DNA from: an uncultured beta proteobacterium
Lineage (GTDB): Bacteria > Pseudomonadota > Gammaproteobacteria > Burkholderiales > Burkholderiaceae_C
Direction of reading: 5' to 3'
Assembly (NCBI GenBank): GCA_903905735.1
Contig: CAIVHU010000172.1
Span: forward strand, 1 to 33,110
DNA length: 33,110 nt
Each line of letters starts with the position of its first letter. Position 1 is the first letter of the stretch. The translations under genes and the position numbers were made by a program. Shown here in pieces: positions 7,199 to 14,817 of the stretch. The notes below the pieces were generated by a model. That model was given only the letters and a program-made list of their open reading frames with translations. It had not been told where the DNA came from and made no database searches.

Positions 7199-7345
7199 GT
7201 AAAAGTTCCCCCGGAGGGGAACGTCGTTGGAAACCTTGCAAACTTCAAACTTGCGTTTGAACCCTATCCGGAGAGTTTTGCTTCGTGACTGTGACAGCAG
7301 CTGGTAGAACTGTAATGGTACGCTGACAGTTTGGGTATCCCCCAT
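7175..7345 (-). ncRNA. Candidate structured 3' UTR or small RNA (minus strand)
   Basis: On the minus strand, three short hairpins follow one another: CAAAC-gcaa-GTTTG (about 7243-7256), GTTCCCC-tccg-GGGGAAC (about 7205-7222) and the TTCG-capped terminator (7171-7198). A further hairpin TATCCCCC-aaat-GGGGGATA (7336-7355) sits upstream. Such a series ending in a strong terminator resembles a small RNA, either from its own promoter or cut from the kinase mRNA. A minus-strand frame runs through it, but its C-terminal part translates the terminator and the waaF antisense, so it is not a convincing gene. No clear promoter was found. The limits given are approximate. Confidence 0.3.
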
Positions 7346-7401
7346 TTGGGGGATATTGAAGGGTTTTTTGAAGAAAAAACCGACTTTTTTGCAACCAGAT
7401 G

Positions 7402-8790
7402 TCAGTTTTTGGGCTGAGGCAGCGGTAACTCGATGACAAAGCAGGCACCACCCCCGGGGCTGCCCTCACAAAATGCCCGCCCGCCATGGCGCTGGGCAAT
7501 GGATTTGACCAATGCCAGACCCAGCCCGACACCGCCATCGCGTTCGGTGGCACCGGGCAAGCGGTAAAACGGCTCAAAAATGCGCTCACGCAGCTCCGGC
7601 GGCACACCCGGACCCTGGTCACACACGCGGATCTGCGCCAGGCCAGGGGTGGTCAGCAAGCTGAGGGTGACCTCACCGGCGGCGTGACGGCGGGCGTTTT
7701 CCAGCAGGTTGCGCACGGCCCGGCGCAACAGCTTGGCCACCCCCTGAACCGGCAGTTCCTGGAACGCCGCAGTTCCGTCGCCCGAAGGCAACATCAGTTC
7801 AGCCTCCACACGCGCACACTCCTCTGCGGCCAGGCCCACCAGATCGACCGACTCCACCGTGCCCATGTCGCTTTCACGGGCGTCAAGCCGGCTTGCCAGC
7901 AGGATTTCTTCGATCAGTTGGTCCAGCTCACTGATATTGCGGGCGATTTCGCTTTTGAACGCGGTTGAGGCACTGGGGCCCAGCAGTTCCAGCCCCATGC
8001 GGATGCGCGTGAGGGGCGAGCGCAGTTCGTGCGAGGCATTGGCCAGCAAAGACTTTTGCGAAGCCAACAGTACCTCATGCGACTTGACCAGGGTCTCAAC
8101 CCGCTCGGCGGCCTGGTTGAAGCGTTTGGCCAGAAAAGCCACCTCGTCCGAACCAGTCTCTGGCACGCGGGTGGACAAATCACCCTCGCCCCACTGCTGC
8201 ACGCCGTCTTGCAGGCGCTCCAGCCGGCGCGTCAGGGTGCGCACGATCGGATAAGTGGCCAGCGCCACGGCGATCCCCACCCACACCAGCATCCAGGCAA
8301 AGCCAAAGGGAGGGCGACTCCAGAACGAGGGCGGGGCGCGCATCAGGCGCATGCGGATGGTCTGGCCATCGTGCATGCGCACCTCAAATTCAGGGCCAGC
8401 GGGACGATCAGGCTCCGCCTCAGCGGCATCGGAACTGGCGGTGGCCAATGGTGACGGCGCGATGAGCGCTGGAACCGGGGACATCGCAGTCACGCCAGCG
8501 CCAGGCGAATCGTTCCCGGGGGTGACGATAGCCACGGGTCCGGCTTGACGTGCCTCGCGCTGGGCCAGGCGTTCAGCCCGGTGCTGCTCACGCAAGGCCC
8601 GCAATTCGGGCTCGTCCAGGCTGTGGTGTGGTCGGCCCCGGCCAATGATTTGCCCAGCCTCGTTGCTCACCACCACATCACGCAGCGGTGGCTCAGCCGC
8701 CAGCCGCCAGACCCAGCCGACCAGCAGAATCAGCACCGCCACCGCCATCACCACGGCGAGCCAGATGCGCAAGTACAACTTTTTGTACAT
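7402..8790 (-). CDS. Sensor histidine kinase (RstB/CpxA-like)
   Basis: This is the membrane sensor of a two-component pair, 462 residues from the ATG at 8790. TM1 spans about 8-29. A roughly 130-residue periplasmic section rich in Ala/Pro/Arg follows, then TM2 at about 163-182 and a HAMP domain to about 232. The HisKA helix carries the phosphorylated His254 (ANASHELRSPLTRIR), and the ATPase domain has its N box (NLLENARRH), G1 box (DQGPGVP), F box (FEPFYR) and G2 box (GVGLGLALVKSIAQRHGG). A TTG at 8841 would add 17 proline-rich residues ahead of TM1 and seems less likely. The gene follows its response regulator by 57 bases. The periplasmic domain matches no ligand-binding family that I recognise, so the signal is unknown. 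Confidence 0.9.
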   Translation of the reverse strand: MYKKLYLRIWLAVVMAVAVLILLVGWVWRLAAEPPLRDVVVSNEAGQIIGRGRPHHSLDEPELRALREQHRAERLAQREARQAGPVAIVTPGNDSPGAGVTAMSPVPALIAPSPLATASSDAAEAEPDRPAGPEFEVRMHDGQTIRMRLMRAPPSFWSRPPFGFAWMLVWVGIAVALATYPIVRTLTRRLERLQDGVQQWGEGDLSTRVPETGSDEVAFLAKRFNQAAERVETLVKSHEVLLASQKSLLANASHELRSPLTRIRMGLELLGPSASTAFKSEIARNISELDQLIEEILLASRLDARESDMGTVESVDLVGLAAEECARVEAELMLPSGDGTAAFQELPVQGVAKLLRRAVRNLLENARRHAAGEVTLSLLTTPGLAQIRVCDQGPGVPPELRERIFEPFYRLPGATERDGGVGLGLALVKSIAQRHGGRAFCEGSPGGGACFVIELPLPQPKN

Positions 8791-8847
8791 GGTCAGGGGT
8801 GGTGGGAGCTCAGGCGCGGGACAAAAGTGAGGCTGAGGCAAACACGC

Positions 8848-9561
8848 TCAGTCCTGCTGCCGGGCAAACACGTAGCCCACACCGCGCACGGTCAGGATGC
8901 GTTTGGGAGCCTTGGCATCTGCCTCGATAGCGGCGCGGATACGGCCCATGTGCACGTCAATCGAACGGTCAAAGGCATCGAGCTCGCGCCCGCGCACGGC
9001 TTCCATGATCTGGTCGCGCGTCAGCACCCGCCCGGCGCGCTCGGCCAGCGCCACCAGCAGGTCAAATTGGTAAGAGGTCAGCTCGCAGGCCTGCCCGGCC
9101 ACCGTCACTATCCGGGCATCGCGGTCGATATCGAGCGAGCCAAAGCGCAACGGACTGGCGGCCGCCTGCGGCTGTGCTGTGCCTTCCACATGGCGTCGCA
9201 GCACCGCACGGATGCGTGCCAGAAGTTCGCGCGGCTCGAACGGCTTGGGCAGGTAATCATCGGCACCCATTTCCAGGCCGATGATGCGGTCCATCGGGTC
9301 GCCCTTGGCGGTGAGCATCAGCACCGGCGTAGCTGCCAGCGCGCCTGGCAGCGCACGGATGCGGCGGCACACCTCCAGGCCATCCATGTCGGGCAGCATC
9401 AGATCCAGGATGACCAGGTGCGGCGGCTGGCTCTGCAGGGCTGCCAGCCCGGTTTTGGCATCACCCGCGTGGGCCACGGTGTAACCAGACTGGCCCAGGT
9501 ATTCACACACCATACTGGCCAGGCGGGCATCGTCTTCAATCATCAAGAGTTGCTGGTTCAT
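8848..9561 (-). CDS. OmpR-family response regulator
   Basis: This DNA-binding partner of the downstream kinase has 237 residues. The receiver domain carries the acidic pocket E9-D10-D11, phosphoacceptor Asp53 (VILDLMLPDMDG) and the conserved lysine in YLPKPFEP. The C-terminal winged helix has LTSYQFDLLVALAERAGRVLTRDQI, RSIDVHMGRIR and the terminal VRGVGYVF, typical of the OmpR/PhoB class. The ATG at 9561 fits the usual receiver start; an upstream in-frame codon at 9591 adds ten unmatched residues. ampG lies upstream in the same direction, 84 bases away, with a possible operator between them. The regulon cannot be inferred from the sequence. Confidence 0.93.
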   Translation of the reverse strand: MNQQLLMIEDDARLASMVCEYLGQSGYTVAHAGDAKTGLAALQSQPPHLVILDLMLPDMDGLEVCRRIRALPGALAATPVLMLTAKGDPMDRIIGLEMGADDYLPKPFEPRELLARIRAVLRRHVEGTAQPQAAASPLRFGSLDIDRDARIVTVAGQACELTSYQFDLLVALAERAGRVLTRDQIMEAVRGRELDAFDRSIDVHMGRIRAAIEADAKAPKRILTVRGVGYVFARQQD

Positions 9562-9616
9562 GCTTTTCAGTCTAGCGAGCCCGCGCATCAAGCGCTTGAA
9601 GCCCGCGTAAAGTTAG

Positions 9617-9649
9617 GTAAATATGCACGTTTACATACTATAACTTCAA
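9617..9649 (-). promoter_or_regulatory. Possible promoter/operator of the two-component operon
   Basis: On the minus strand TTGAAG (9649-9644) is followed after 18 bases by CATATT (9625-9620), a weak promoter-like pair; TATAGT (9642-9637) is a better -10 hexamer but has no matching -35. An inverted repeat GTAAA-N8-TTTAC (9617-9634) overlaps, and could be an autoregulatory operator. Confidence 0.25.
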
Positions 9650-11004
9650 GAGCTGTCAGCACTTTCTACATAAGGGCTAGAGGCCGATTTGAGTCTTGAA
9701 GCCAGCCACACCAACAGCAACACCGGCACACCCAGAAGGGCGGTGGCGGTAAAAAAATTCTGGTAACCAAAACTGTCCACGTAGCGCCCGGAATAACCTG
9801 CCAGGAACTTGGGCAAGAGCAGCATCATGGAACTGAACAGCGCGTACTGGGTTGCCGAATAGTTCACATTGGTCAGGCTCGACAAATAGGCAATGAATGC
9901 CGCCGAGGCAATCCCACTCGACAGGTTGTCGGCAGAAATCACAAAAATCAGTCCGGTCAAATCATGCCCGCGCGTGGCCAGCCCGGCAAACAGCAGGTTG
10001 CTGGCCGCACTCAGCACGGCGCCCAGCATCAGCACCCGCATCACGCCAAAGCGCATGGCCAGCGCGCCACCCACAAACGCACCAACCAGCGTCATGATCA
10101 CGCCAAATACCTTGGTCACCGCCGCCACTTCGTCCTTGGTGTAGCCCATGTCCACATAAAACGGGTTGGCCATGATGCCCATCACCACGTCACTGATGCG
10201 GTAAGTGGCGATCAGCGCCAGGATCAACACCGCCTGCCAACCATAGCGTGTCAGAAAGTCGGCAAACGGTTCGACCAGCGCGCCGCGCAGCCATTCAGCG
10301 ACATTTTTGCTGGGTGGCAAAGGCAGCCGCAAGGGCTCAGGCGAGACAAGCACCGTTAGAACGCCCAACATCATGCTGGCGGCCATCACCAGATAGGCGG
10401 TGTGCCAGGCACCGTGCTGATAGCCCACCACACCAGCCACCTGGGCACGCGCGGCTACCCACAACACTCCCGCACCGGCCCAGATCATCGCCAGGCGGTA
10501 GCCGGTCTGGTAAGACGCGGCCAGCGCCGCCTGCCGGTCCACATCTGCCGATTCGATGCGAAACGCGTCCAGCGCAATGTCTTGCGTGGCCGAGCCAAAG
10601 GCCACCGCCAGCGCACCCCACACCACGGGCGTCAGCGCCACTTGCGGGTCGTTGAAACTCATCGCTACCAGTCCAACCAGAATCGCCAGCTGCGACAGCA
10701 GCAGCCAGCTGCGTCTGCGGCCCAACCATCGCGTCAGCAACGGTATTGGCAGCCGGTCCACCAGCGGTGCCCACACCCACTTGAAGGCATAGGCCAGCCC
10801 GACCCAGCTCAGGTAACCAATGGTGGTGCGGTCAATGCCCGCCTCGCGCAGCCAGAAGCTCAGCGTGCCCAGCACCAACAGCAGTGGCAACCCAGCCGAA
10901 AAACCCAGCAGCAGCATGCGCACCGACGCGGGCTCCAGATACACCTTCAGGGTGGCCAGCCAGCCGCGCGGTCTGGCGGCAGTGCTTGAATCGTTCAAAG
11001 TCAT
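9646..11004 (-). CDS. ampG: AmpG-type muropeptide permease (MFS)
   Basis: AmpG imports anhydro-muropeptides from the periplasm for cell-wall recycling, and indirectly influences beta-lactamase induction where ampR/ampC exist. The 452-residue product is strongly hydrophobic with about 12 membrane segments. It shows the AmpG pattern: LLLGFSAGLPLLLVLGTLSFWL at the start, then TIGYLSWVGLAYAFKWVWAPLVDR, GRRRSWLL, and the SATQDIALDAFRIE loop. The start at 11004 is tentative, because no strong ribosome binding site precedes it and a GTG at 11034 is also open. The last 14-15 codons and the TGA stop come from a dispersed repeat (copy C), so the C-terminus SASSPYVESADSS is not native to the family. It is divergent from another MFS gene, 62 bases apart. 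Confidence 0.88.
   Translation of the reverse strand: MTLNDSSTAARPRGWLATLKVYLEPASVRMLLLGFSAGLPLLLVLGTLSFWLREAGIDRTTIGYLSWVGLAYAFKWVWAPLVDRLPIPLLTRWLGRRRSWLLLSQLAILVGLVAMSFNDPQVALTPVVWGALAVAFGSATQDIALDAFRIESADVDRQAALAASYQTGYRLAMIWAGAGVLWVAARAQVAGVVGYQHGAWHTAYLVMAASMMLGVLTVLVSPEPLRLPLPPSKNVAEWLRGALVEPFADFLTRYGWQAVLILALIATYRISDVVMGIMANPFYVDMGYTKDEVAAVTKVFGVIMTLVGAFVGGALAMRFGVMRVLMLGAVLSAASNLLFAGLATRGHDLTGLIFVISADNLSSGIASAAFIAYLSSLTNVNYSATQYALFSSMMLLLPKFLAGYSGRYVDSFGYQNFFTATALLGVPVLLLVWLASRLKSASSPYVESADSS
9649..9694 (+). repeat. Dispersed intergenic repeat, copy C, overlapping the ampG 3' end
   Basis: The copy reads AGCTGTCAGCACTTTC, TACATAAGGGCTAG, then AGGCCGATTTGAG. It lies inside the reading frame of ampG: on the minus strand it is translated as KSASSPYVESADSS. 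The TGA stop follows directly at 9646-9648. Confidence 0.7.
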
Positions 11005-11066
11005 CCGGGGATGATAGCGGGGGCTGTGCGCCACACAGAAGCACGGCGGTGTCTAGAATTTGCAGC

Positions 11067-12257
11067 ATGTCTGCGCACACACTTCGGCTTTTTTTCCTCG
11101 GGGACGGTGTGCAGGCCTCACGCCCCATCGTCTGGCTGATCGGCTTTTTTGCGTTTTTGAACGTCTATTCCATCCAGGCCGTGTTGCCGATGGTGATGGC
11201 TGACTTTGCTGCCTCGCCGCTGCAAGCCGGGCTGACAGTGGGCGCCACAGTACTGGCGGTGGGGCTGATCTCGCCGTTCATCGGTATGCTGTCCGATGCC
11301 GTGGGCCGCAGGAATGTGATTTGCACCTCTCTGTTTGCGCTCACCCTGCCCACTGCGCTGATCCCGCTGACCCACAGCCTGAACGCGCTGATTGCCTTGC
11401 GTTTCATGCAGGGCCTGGCGGTGCCGGGCATTGTGGTGGTGCTGATTGCCTACATTGGCGAAGAGTTTCGCCAAGTTGGCGTGGCCCGCATGATGGCCAT
11501 CTACGTCGGCGGCACGGTGATGGGCGGGTTCTGCGGACGTTTTATCACCGGGCATGCCGGTGACTTGGTGGGATGGCGAGGCGCCTTTGTGGTACTGGCG
11601 GTGATGAACCTTGCGGGTGCGCTGCTGGTGTGGTGGCGGCTGCCTGCCTCACGGCACTTTGTCGCCAACCGCAACGTCAAAGGCGCATTCGCCACGCTGC
11701 GCCAGCATCTGCAGAACCGGCGGCTGATGGCATCGTGCGCGGTGGGGTTTTGTGTGCTGTTCTCGCTGGTGGGTACGTTCACCTACGTCAACCTTTATCT
11801 GGCTGCGGCGCCCTTCAACCTGTCCACCGCCGGACTCGCCAATGTGTTTGCGGTGTATCTCGTGGGCGTGCTGGTGACACCACTGGCGGGCCGACATTTC
11901 AAGCGGCTGGGTTTCATGAAGGCGCTGCTTTGGGCTTTGAGCCTGTCAGCCAGCGGCTTGCTGATGACCCTGGTACCGTCGCTGCCGGTGATTGTGGTGG
12001 GCCTGACAGTGTGTTCGAGCGGCGTCTTTTTGTGCCAGTCTGCCACCATCAGTGCCATTGCCAAAAACGTGACCGAGGGGCGCTCGCTGGCCACGGGCAT
12101 CTATTACATGAGTTATTACGCGGGCGGCGCGGTGGGTGCCTGGGGCGCAGGCCTGGCGTTTGAGGGCTGGGGATGGCATGGCTCGGTGCTGAGCATCACG
12201 GCGGTTCAGGCGTTGGCAGCCAGCATCGTGGCCATGGTGTGGCGCAAGCGCACTTGA
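11067..12257 (+). CDS. MFS transporter, YnfM-like
   Basis: This 396-residue protein has 12 predicted membrane helices. It carries the MFS loop 2-3 signature GMLSDAVGRRNVI, plus RFMQGLAVPGIVVVLIAYIGEEF and YVGGTVMGGFCGRFITG, which resemble the E. coli YnfM group of presumed drug or metabolite exporters. The substrate is unknown. The frame is open back to 10884, but that part overlaps ampG and is arginine-rich shadow sequence, so the ATG at 11067 (MSAHTLRLFF) is chosen. No ribosome binding site is apparent. A TAGAAT hexamer at 11054-11059 would start transcription almost at the ATG, so a leaderless mRNA is possible. The AmmeMemoRadiSam genes follow 54 bases downstream on the same strand. Confidence 0.85.
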   Translation: MSAHTLRLFFLGDGVQASRPIVWLIGFFAFLNVYSIQAVLPMVMADFAASPLQAGLTVGATVLAVGLISPFIGMLSDAVGRRNVICTSLFALTLPTALIPLTHSLNALIALRFMQGLAVPGIVVVLIAYIGEEFRQVGVARMMAIYVGGTVMGGFCGRFITGHAGDLVGWRGAFVVLAVMNLAGALLVWWRLPASRHFVANRNVKGAFATLRQHLQNRRLMASCAVGFCVLFSLVGTFTYVNLYLAAAPFNLSTAGLANVFAVYLVGVLVTPLAGRHFKRLGFMKALLWALSLSASGLLMTLVPSLPVIVVGLTVCSSGVFLCQSATISAIAKNVTEGRSLATGIYYMSYYAGGAVGAWGAGLAFEGWGWHGSVLSITAVQALAASIVAMVWRKRT

Positions 12258-12311
12258 TATACGGGCCATTGGCCTGATGTATGTCTGCAGTCCTTGCACA
12301 AGGAGGTTCCC

Positions 12312-13127
12312 ATGCTATCAGTCCGTCAACCCGCCGTGGCGGGTGCTTTCTACCCCGGTCAGCGCCCCGTCCTGGCGCAGGATGTGCGGGCGATGTTGGC
12401 GCAGGCCAGTGAGCAGACCGACCTGTCAGCCCGCGTGCCCAAAGCCATCATCGTGCCGCACGCGGGTTACATCTACTCCGGCTCGACGGCGGCACTGGCT
12501 TATGCCCGACTCGCCTCAGTGTGGGGCAGCATCCAACGCGTGGTTTTGCTGGGGCCTGCGCACCGGGTGCCGGTGCGTGGCTTGGCGTTGCCTGGCTGCG
12601 GTTTTATGGCGACGCCGCTGGGTGAGGTGGAAGTGGATCAGGCAGCGGTGGATCAGCTTGCCCATCTGCCGCAGGTGGTGGTGAGCCGCGCCGTCCAAGC
12701 CCAGGAGCATTCGCTGGAGGTGCAGTTGCCGTTTTTGCAAACCGTGCTGGACGACTTCAAGCTGGTGCCGCTGGTGGTGGGAGATGCCACCCCTGAAGAA
12801 GTGGCTGAGGTGCTGGAACTGCTGTGGGGCGGGCCTGAAACCCTGCTGGTGATCAGCTCCGACCTGTCGCATTTTTTGCCCTACCGCACGGCGCAGCAAA
12901 TCGACCGCCAGACCACCCAGGCCATTCTCGACCTGCGCGGTCCGCTGACACACCAGCAAGCCTGCGGCGGCACGCCCATCAACGGCCTGCTGCTGGCCGC
13001 CCGCCACCATGGGTTGCAACCAGAGTTGCTGGGCCTGTGCAACTCGGGCGACACGGCTGGCGACAAGGATCGGGTAGTGGGCTACGCCGCGCTGGCTTTC
13101 ACGCCGGAGACTGTGCATGCACACTGA
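12312..13127 (+). CDS. amrB: AmmeMemoRadiSam system protein B (Memo family)
   Basis: The 271-residue protein belongs to the Memo family, related in fold to extradiol dioxygenases, which in bacteria and archaea travels with AMMECR1 and a radical SAM protein. Visible family motifs are VRQPAVAGAFYPG at the N-terminus, IIVPHAGYIYSG with His50, LLGPAHRVPVRG, QEHSLEVQLPFLQ, ISSDLSHFLPY and CNSGDTAGDKDRVVGYAA. The conserved histidines and acidic residues could bind metal. A consensus AGGAGG site lies 5 bases before the ATG, the strongest in this neighbourhood. The end overlaps the next gene by 11 bases. The biochemical role of the bacterial protein is not established; human MEMO1 has been linked to metal handling and redox signalling. 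Confidence 0.93.
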   Translation: MLSVRQPAVAGAFYPGQRPVLAQDVRAMLAQASEQTDLSARVPKAIIVPHAGYIYSGSTAALAYARLASVWGSIQRVVLLGPAHRVPVRGLALPGCGFMATPLGEVEVDQAAVDQLAHLPQVVVSRAVQAQEHSLEVQLPFLQTVLDDFKLVPLVVGDATPEEVAEVLELLWGGPETLLVISSDLSHFLPYRTAQQIDRQTTQAILDLRGPLTHQQACGGTPINGLLLAARHHGLQPELLGLCNSGDTAGDKDRVVGYAALAFTPETVHAH

Positions 13128-13713
13128 CACCCCGATCCAAGCCGACACCCTGTCTGAGGCGCTGGGCGCGAGTTTGCCTGGAATAGCTCGCGCCAGCATC
13201 GCCAATGCGCTGGGATGCCCGATGGCGCTGAACACCCATGCGGCCGCTCTGCAGGCACCGGGGGCCAGTTTCGTCACCCTGACGCAGCACGGGCAGTTGC
13301 GCGGCTGCATTGGCTCGCTGCAAGCGCGGCGCAGCCTACTGGCCGATGTGCAAGCCAACGCCGTGGCAGCCGCCCTGCAGGACACACGCTTTGCACCGTT
13401 GACCTTGAAAGAATTGCCCGGGACCGAAATTGAGGTGTCGGTCCTGTCGCCGATGCAGCCGATGCACTTCACCAGCGAGGCCGATGCGCTGGCGCAGTTG
13501 CGCCCCGGTGTGGATGGGGTGGTGTTCGAGTTTGGGCCTTACCGCAGCACATTCTTGCCGCAGGTGTGGGAGCAGTTGCCGGATGTGCGCGAGTTCATGG
13601 CGCATCTCAAACGCAAGGCCGGGCTGTCGGCAGAGTTCTGGGATGCTGATGTGCGCCTGCAACGCTACACCGTACACCCCTGGCACGAACATCCACCCGC
13701 CGGGAGCGCCTGA
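13117..13713 (+). CDS. amrA: AmmeMemoRadiSam system protein A (AMMECR1 domain)
   Basis: The 198-residue protein carries the AMMECR1 domain, recognised by the family hallmark LRGCIGSL at 61-68. The rest of the family pattern is NAVAAALQDTRFAPLTLKEL, a segment near EIEVSVLSPMQPM, GVDGVVFEFGPYRSTFLPQVWEQLP and a C-terminal RYTVHPWHE. The invariant Cys64 lies in the hallmark motif. The start ATG at 13117 lies inside the end of amrB and has a GGAG 8 bases upstream, so coupled translation is expected. The protein is small and soluble. Its activity is unknown; the constant partnership with Memo and radical SAM proteins suggests that the three act on one substrate or RNA/protein target. Confidence 0.94.
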   Translation: MHTDTPIQADTLSEALGASLPGIARASIANALGCPMALNTHAAALQAPGASFVTLTQHGQLRGCIGSLQARRSLLADVQANAVAAALQDTRFAPLTLKELPGTEIEVSVLSPMQPMHFTSEADALAQLRPGVDGVVFEFGPYRSTFLPQVWEQLPDVREFMAHLKRKAGLSAEFWDADVRLQRYTVHPWHEHPPAGSA

Positions 13714-14801
13714 TGCAAGCATCCAGCGCCCCCGCGCCCTACCTCGCCCGCTACTGGCACGCCCTGCCCGATGGCCACCTGCAATGCGACCTGTGCCCGC
13801 GCGACTGCAAACTGCACGAAGGTCAGCGCGGCGCGTGTTTCGTGCGCATGCGCAAGGGCGATCAAATGGTCCTGACCACCTACGGGCGGTCATCAGGCTT
13901 TTGCATCGACCCGATCGAGAAGAAGCCGCTGAACCATTTCTACCCCGGCTCCAGCGTGCTGTCTTTCGGCACGGCGGGTTGCAATCTGGCATGCAAGTTT
14001 TGCCAGAACTGGGATATCAGCAAATCACGCGATATGGACCGACTGATGGACCAGGCATCGCCCGAGCTCATTGCGGCAGAGGCCGTCAAATATGGCTGCA
14101 AGAGTGTGGCCTTCACCTACAACGACCCGGTGATCTTTGCTGAATACGCGATGGATGTGGCCGATGCCTGCCATCAGGTTGGTGTGCAAACGGTAGCCGT
14201 CACCGCAGGCTACATGCACGACCAGCCGCGGCGCGACTTTTACGCCAAGATGGACGCCGCCAACGTCGACCTGAAAGCCTTCACCGACGATTTTTACTTC
14301 CAGCTCACTGGTTCGCACCTGTTGCCGGTACTCGATACGCTCTTGTATTTGAAGCATGAAACCCATGTCTGGTTTGAGATCACCACACTTTTGATCCCCG
14401 GCCACAACGACTCGGACGAAGAGCTGACTGCGCTGTCCAACTGGGTGATGCGTGAGCTCGGGCCCGATGTACCGCTGCACTTCTCTGCCTTTCACCCGGA
14501 CCACAAAATGCCCGACGTGCCCGCGACACCGCAAGCCACGCTGGTGCGCGCCCGTACCATCGCGCTCAAGGCGGGCCTGGATTATGTCTATACCGGCAAT
14601 GTGCACCACGCTGAAGGCGACACCACGTTCTGCCCAAGCTGCCATGCGGCATTGATCGAGCGCGACTGGTACCAGATCAACAGCTACCGGCTCACCGCCA
14701 ATGGCTGCTGCCCGGACTGCGGAACCGCTGTGGCCGGGCGCTTTGACGCGCAGGCAGGCCACTTTGGCAGAAAACGCATTCCGATTGCCATGAGGCGCTG
14801 A
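13713..14801 (+). CDS. amrS: AmmeMemoRadiSam system radical SAM enzyme
   Basis: This 362-residue radical SAM protein has the 4Fe-4S motif C90-NLA-C94-KF-C97 in a TAGCNLACKFCQNWDISKS context, as in PflA-type activating enzymes. It also has an N-terminal cysteine group (C25, C28, C32, C42) and C-terminal cysteine pairs (CPSC and CCPDC), which probably bind zinc or an auxiliary cluster. Internal motifs AFTYNDPVIFAEY, NVDLKAFTDDFY and HFSAFHPDHKM match the family that always accompanies Memo and AMMECR1. The ATG overlaps the amrA stop by one base (TGATG) with GGGAG upstream, so the three genes form a translationally coupled operon. Substrate unknown. It ends 16 bases before the convergent thioredoxin gene, with no obvious terminator between them. 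Confidence 0.95.
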   Translation: MQASSAPAPYLARYWHALPDGHLQCDLCPRDCKLHEGQRGACFVRMRKGDQMVLTTYGRSSGFCIDPIEKKPLNHFYPGSSVLSFGTAGCNLACKFCQNWDISKSRDMDRLMDQASPELIAAEAVKYGCKSVAFTYNDPVIFAEYAMDVADACHQVGVQTVAVTAGYMHDQPRRDFYAKMDAANVDLKAFTDDFYFQLTGSHLLPVLDTLLYLKHETHVWFEITTLLIPGHNDSDEELTALSNWVMRELGPDVPLHFSAFHPDHKMPDVPATPQATLVRARTIALKAGLDYVYTGNVHHAEGDTTFCPSCHAALIERDWYQINSYRLTANGCCPDCGTAVAGRFDAQAGHFGRKRIPIAMRR

Positions 14802-14817
14802 GAGCAGCCCAACAGAG

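Noticed and set aside
7004..7345. Minus-strand 113-codon frame after the histidine kinase
   Set aside because: Its second half is translated terminator, repeat and waaF antisense; no ribosome binding site was seen. The structured RNA explanation is preferred.
8545..9699. 384-codon plus-strand open frame
   Set aside because: It is antisense to the histidine kinase and response regulator genes, has histidine/glutamine-rich shadow composition and no domain; the minus-strand genes have full motifs.
10884..11066. Arg/Pro-rich extension of the YnfM-like transporter
   Set aside because: It is antisense to the ampG start and lacks membrane or signal features.
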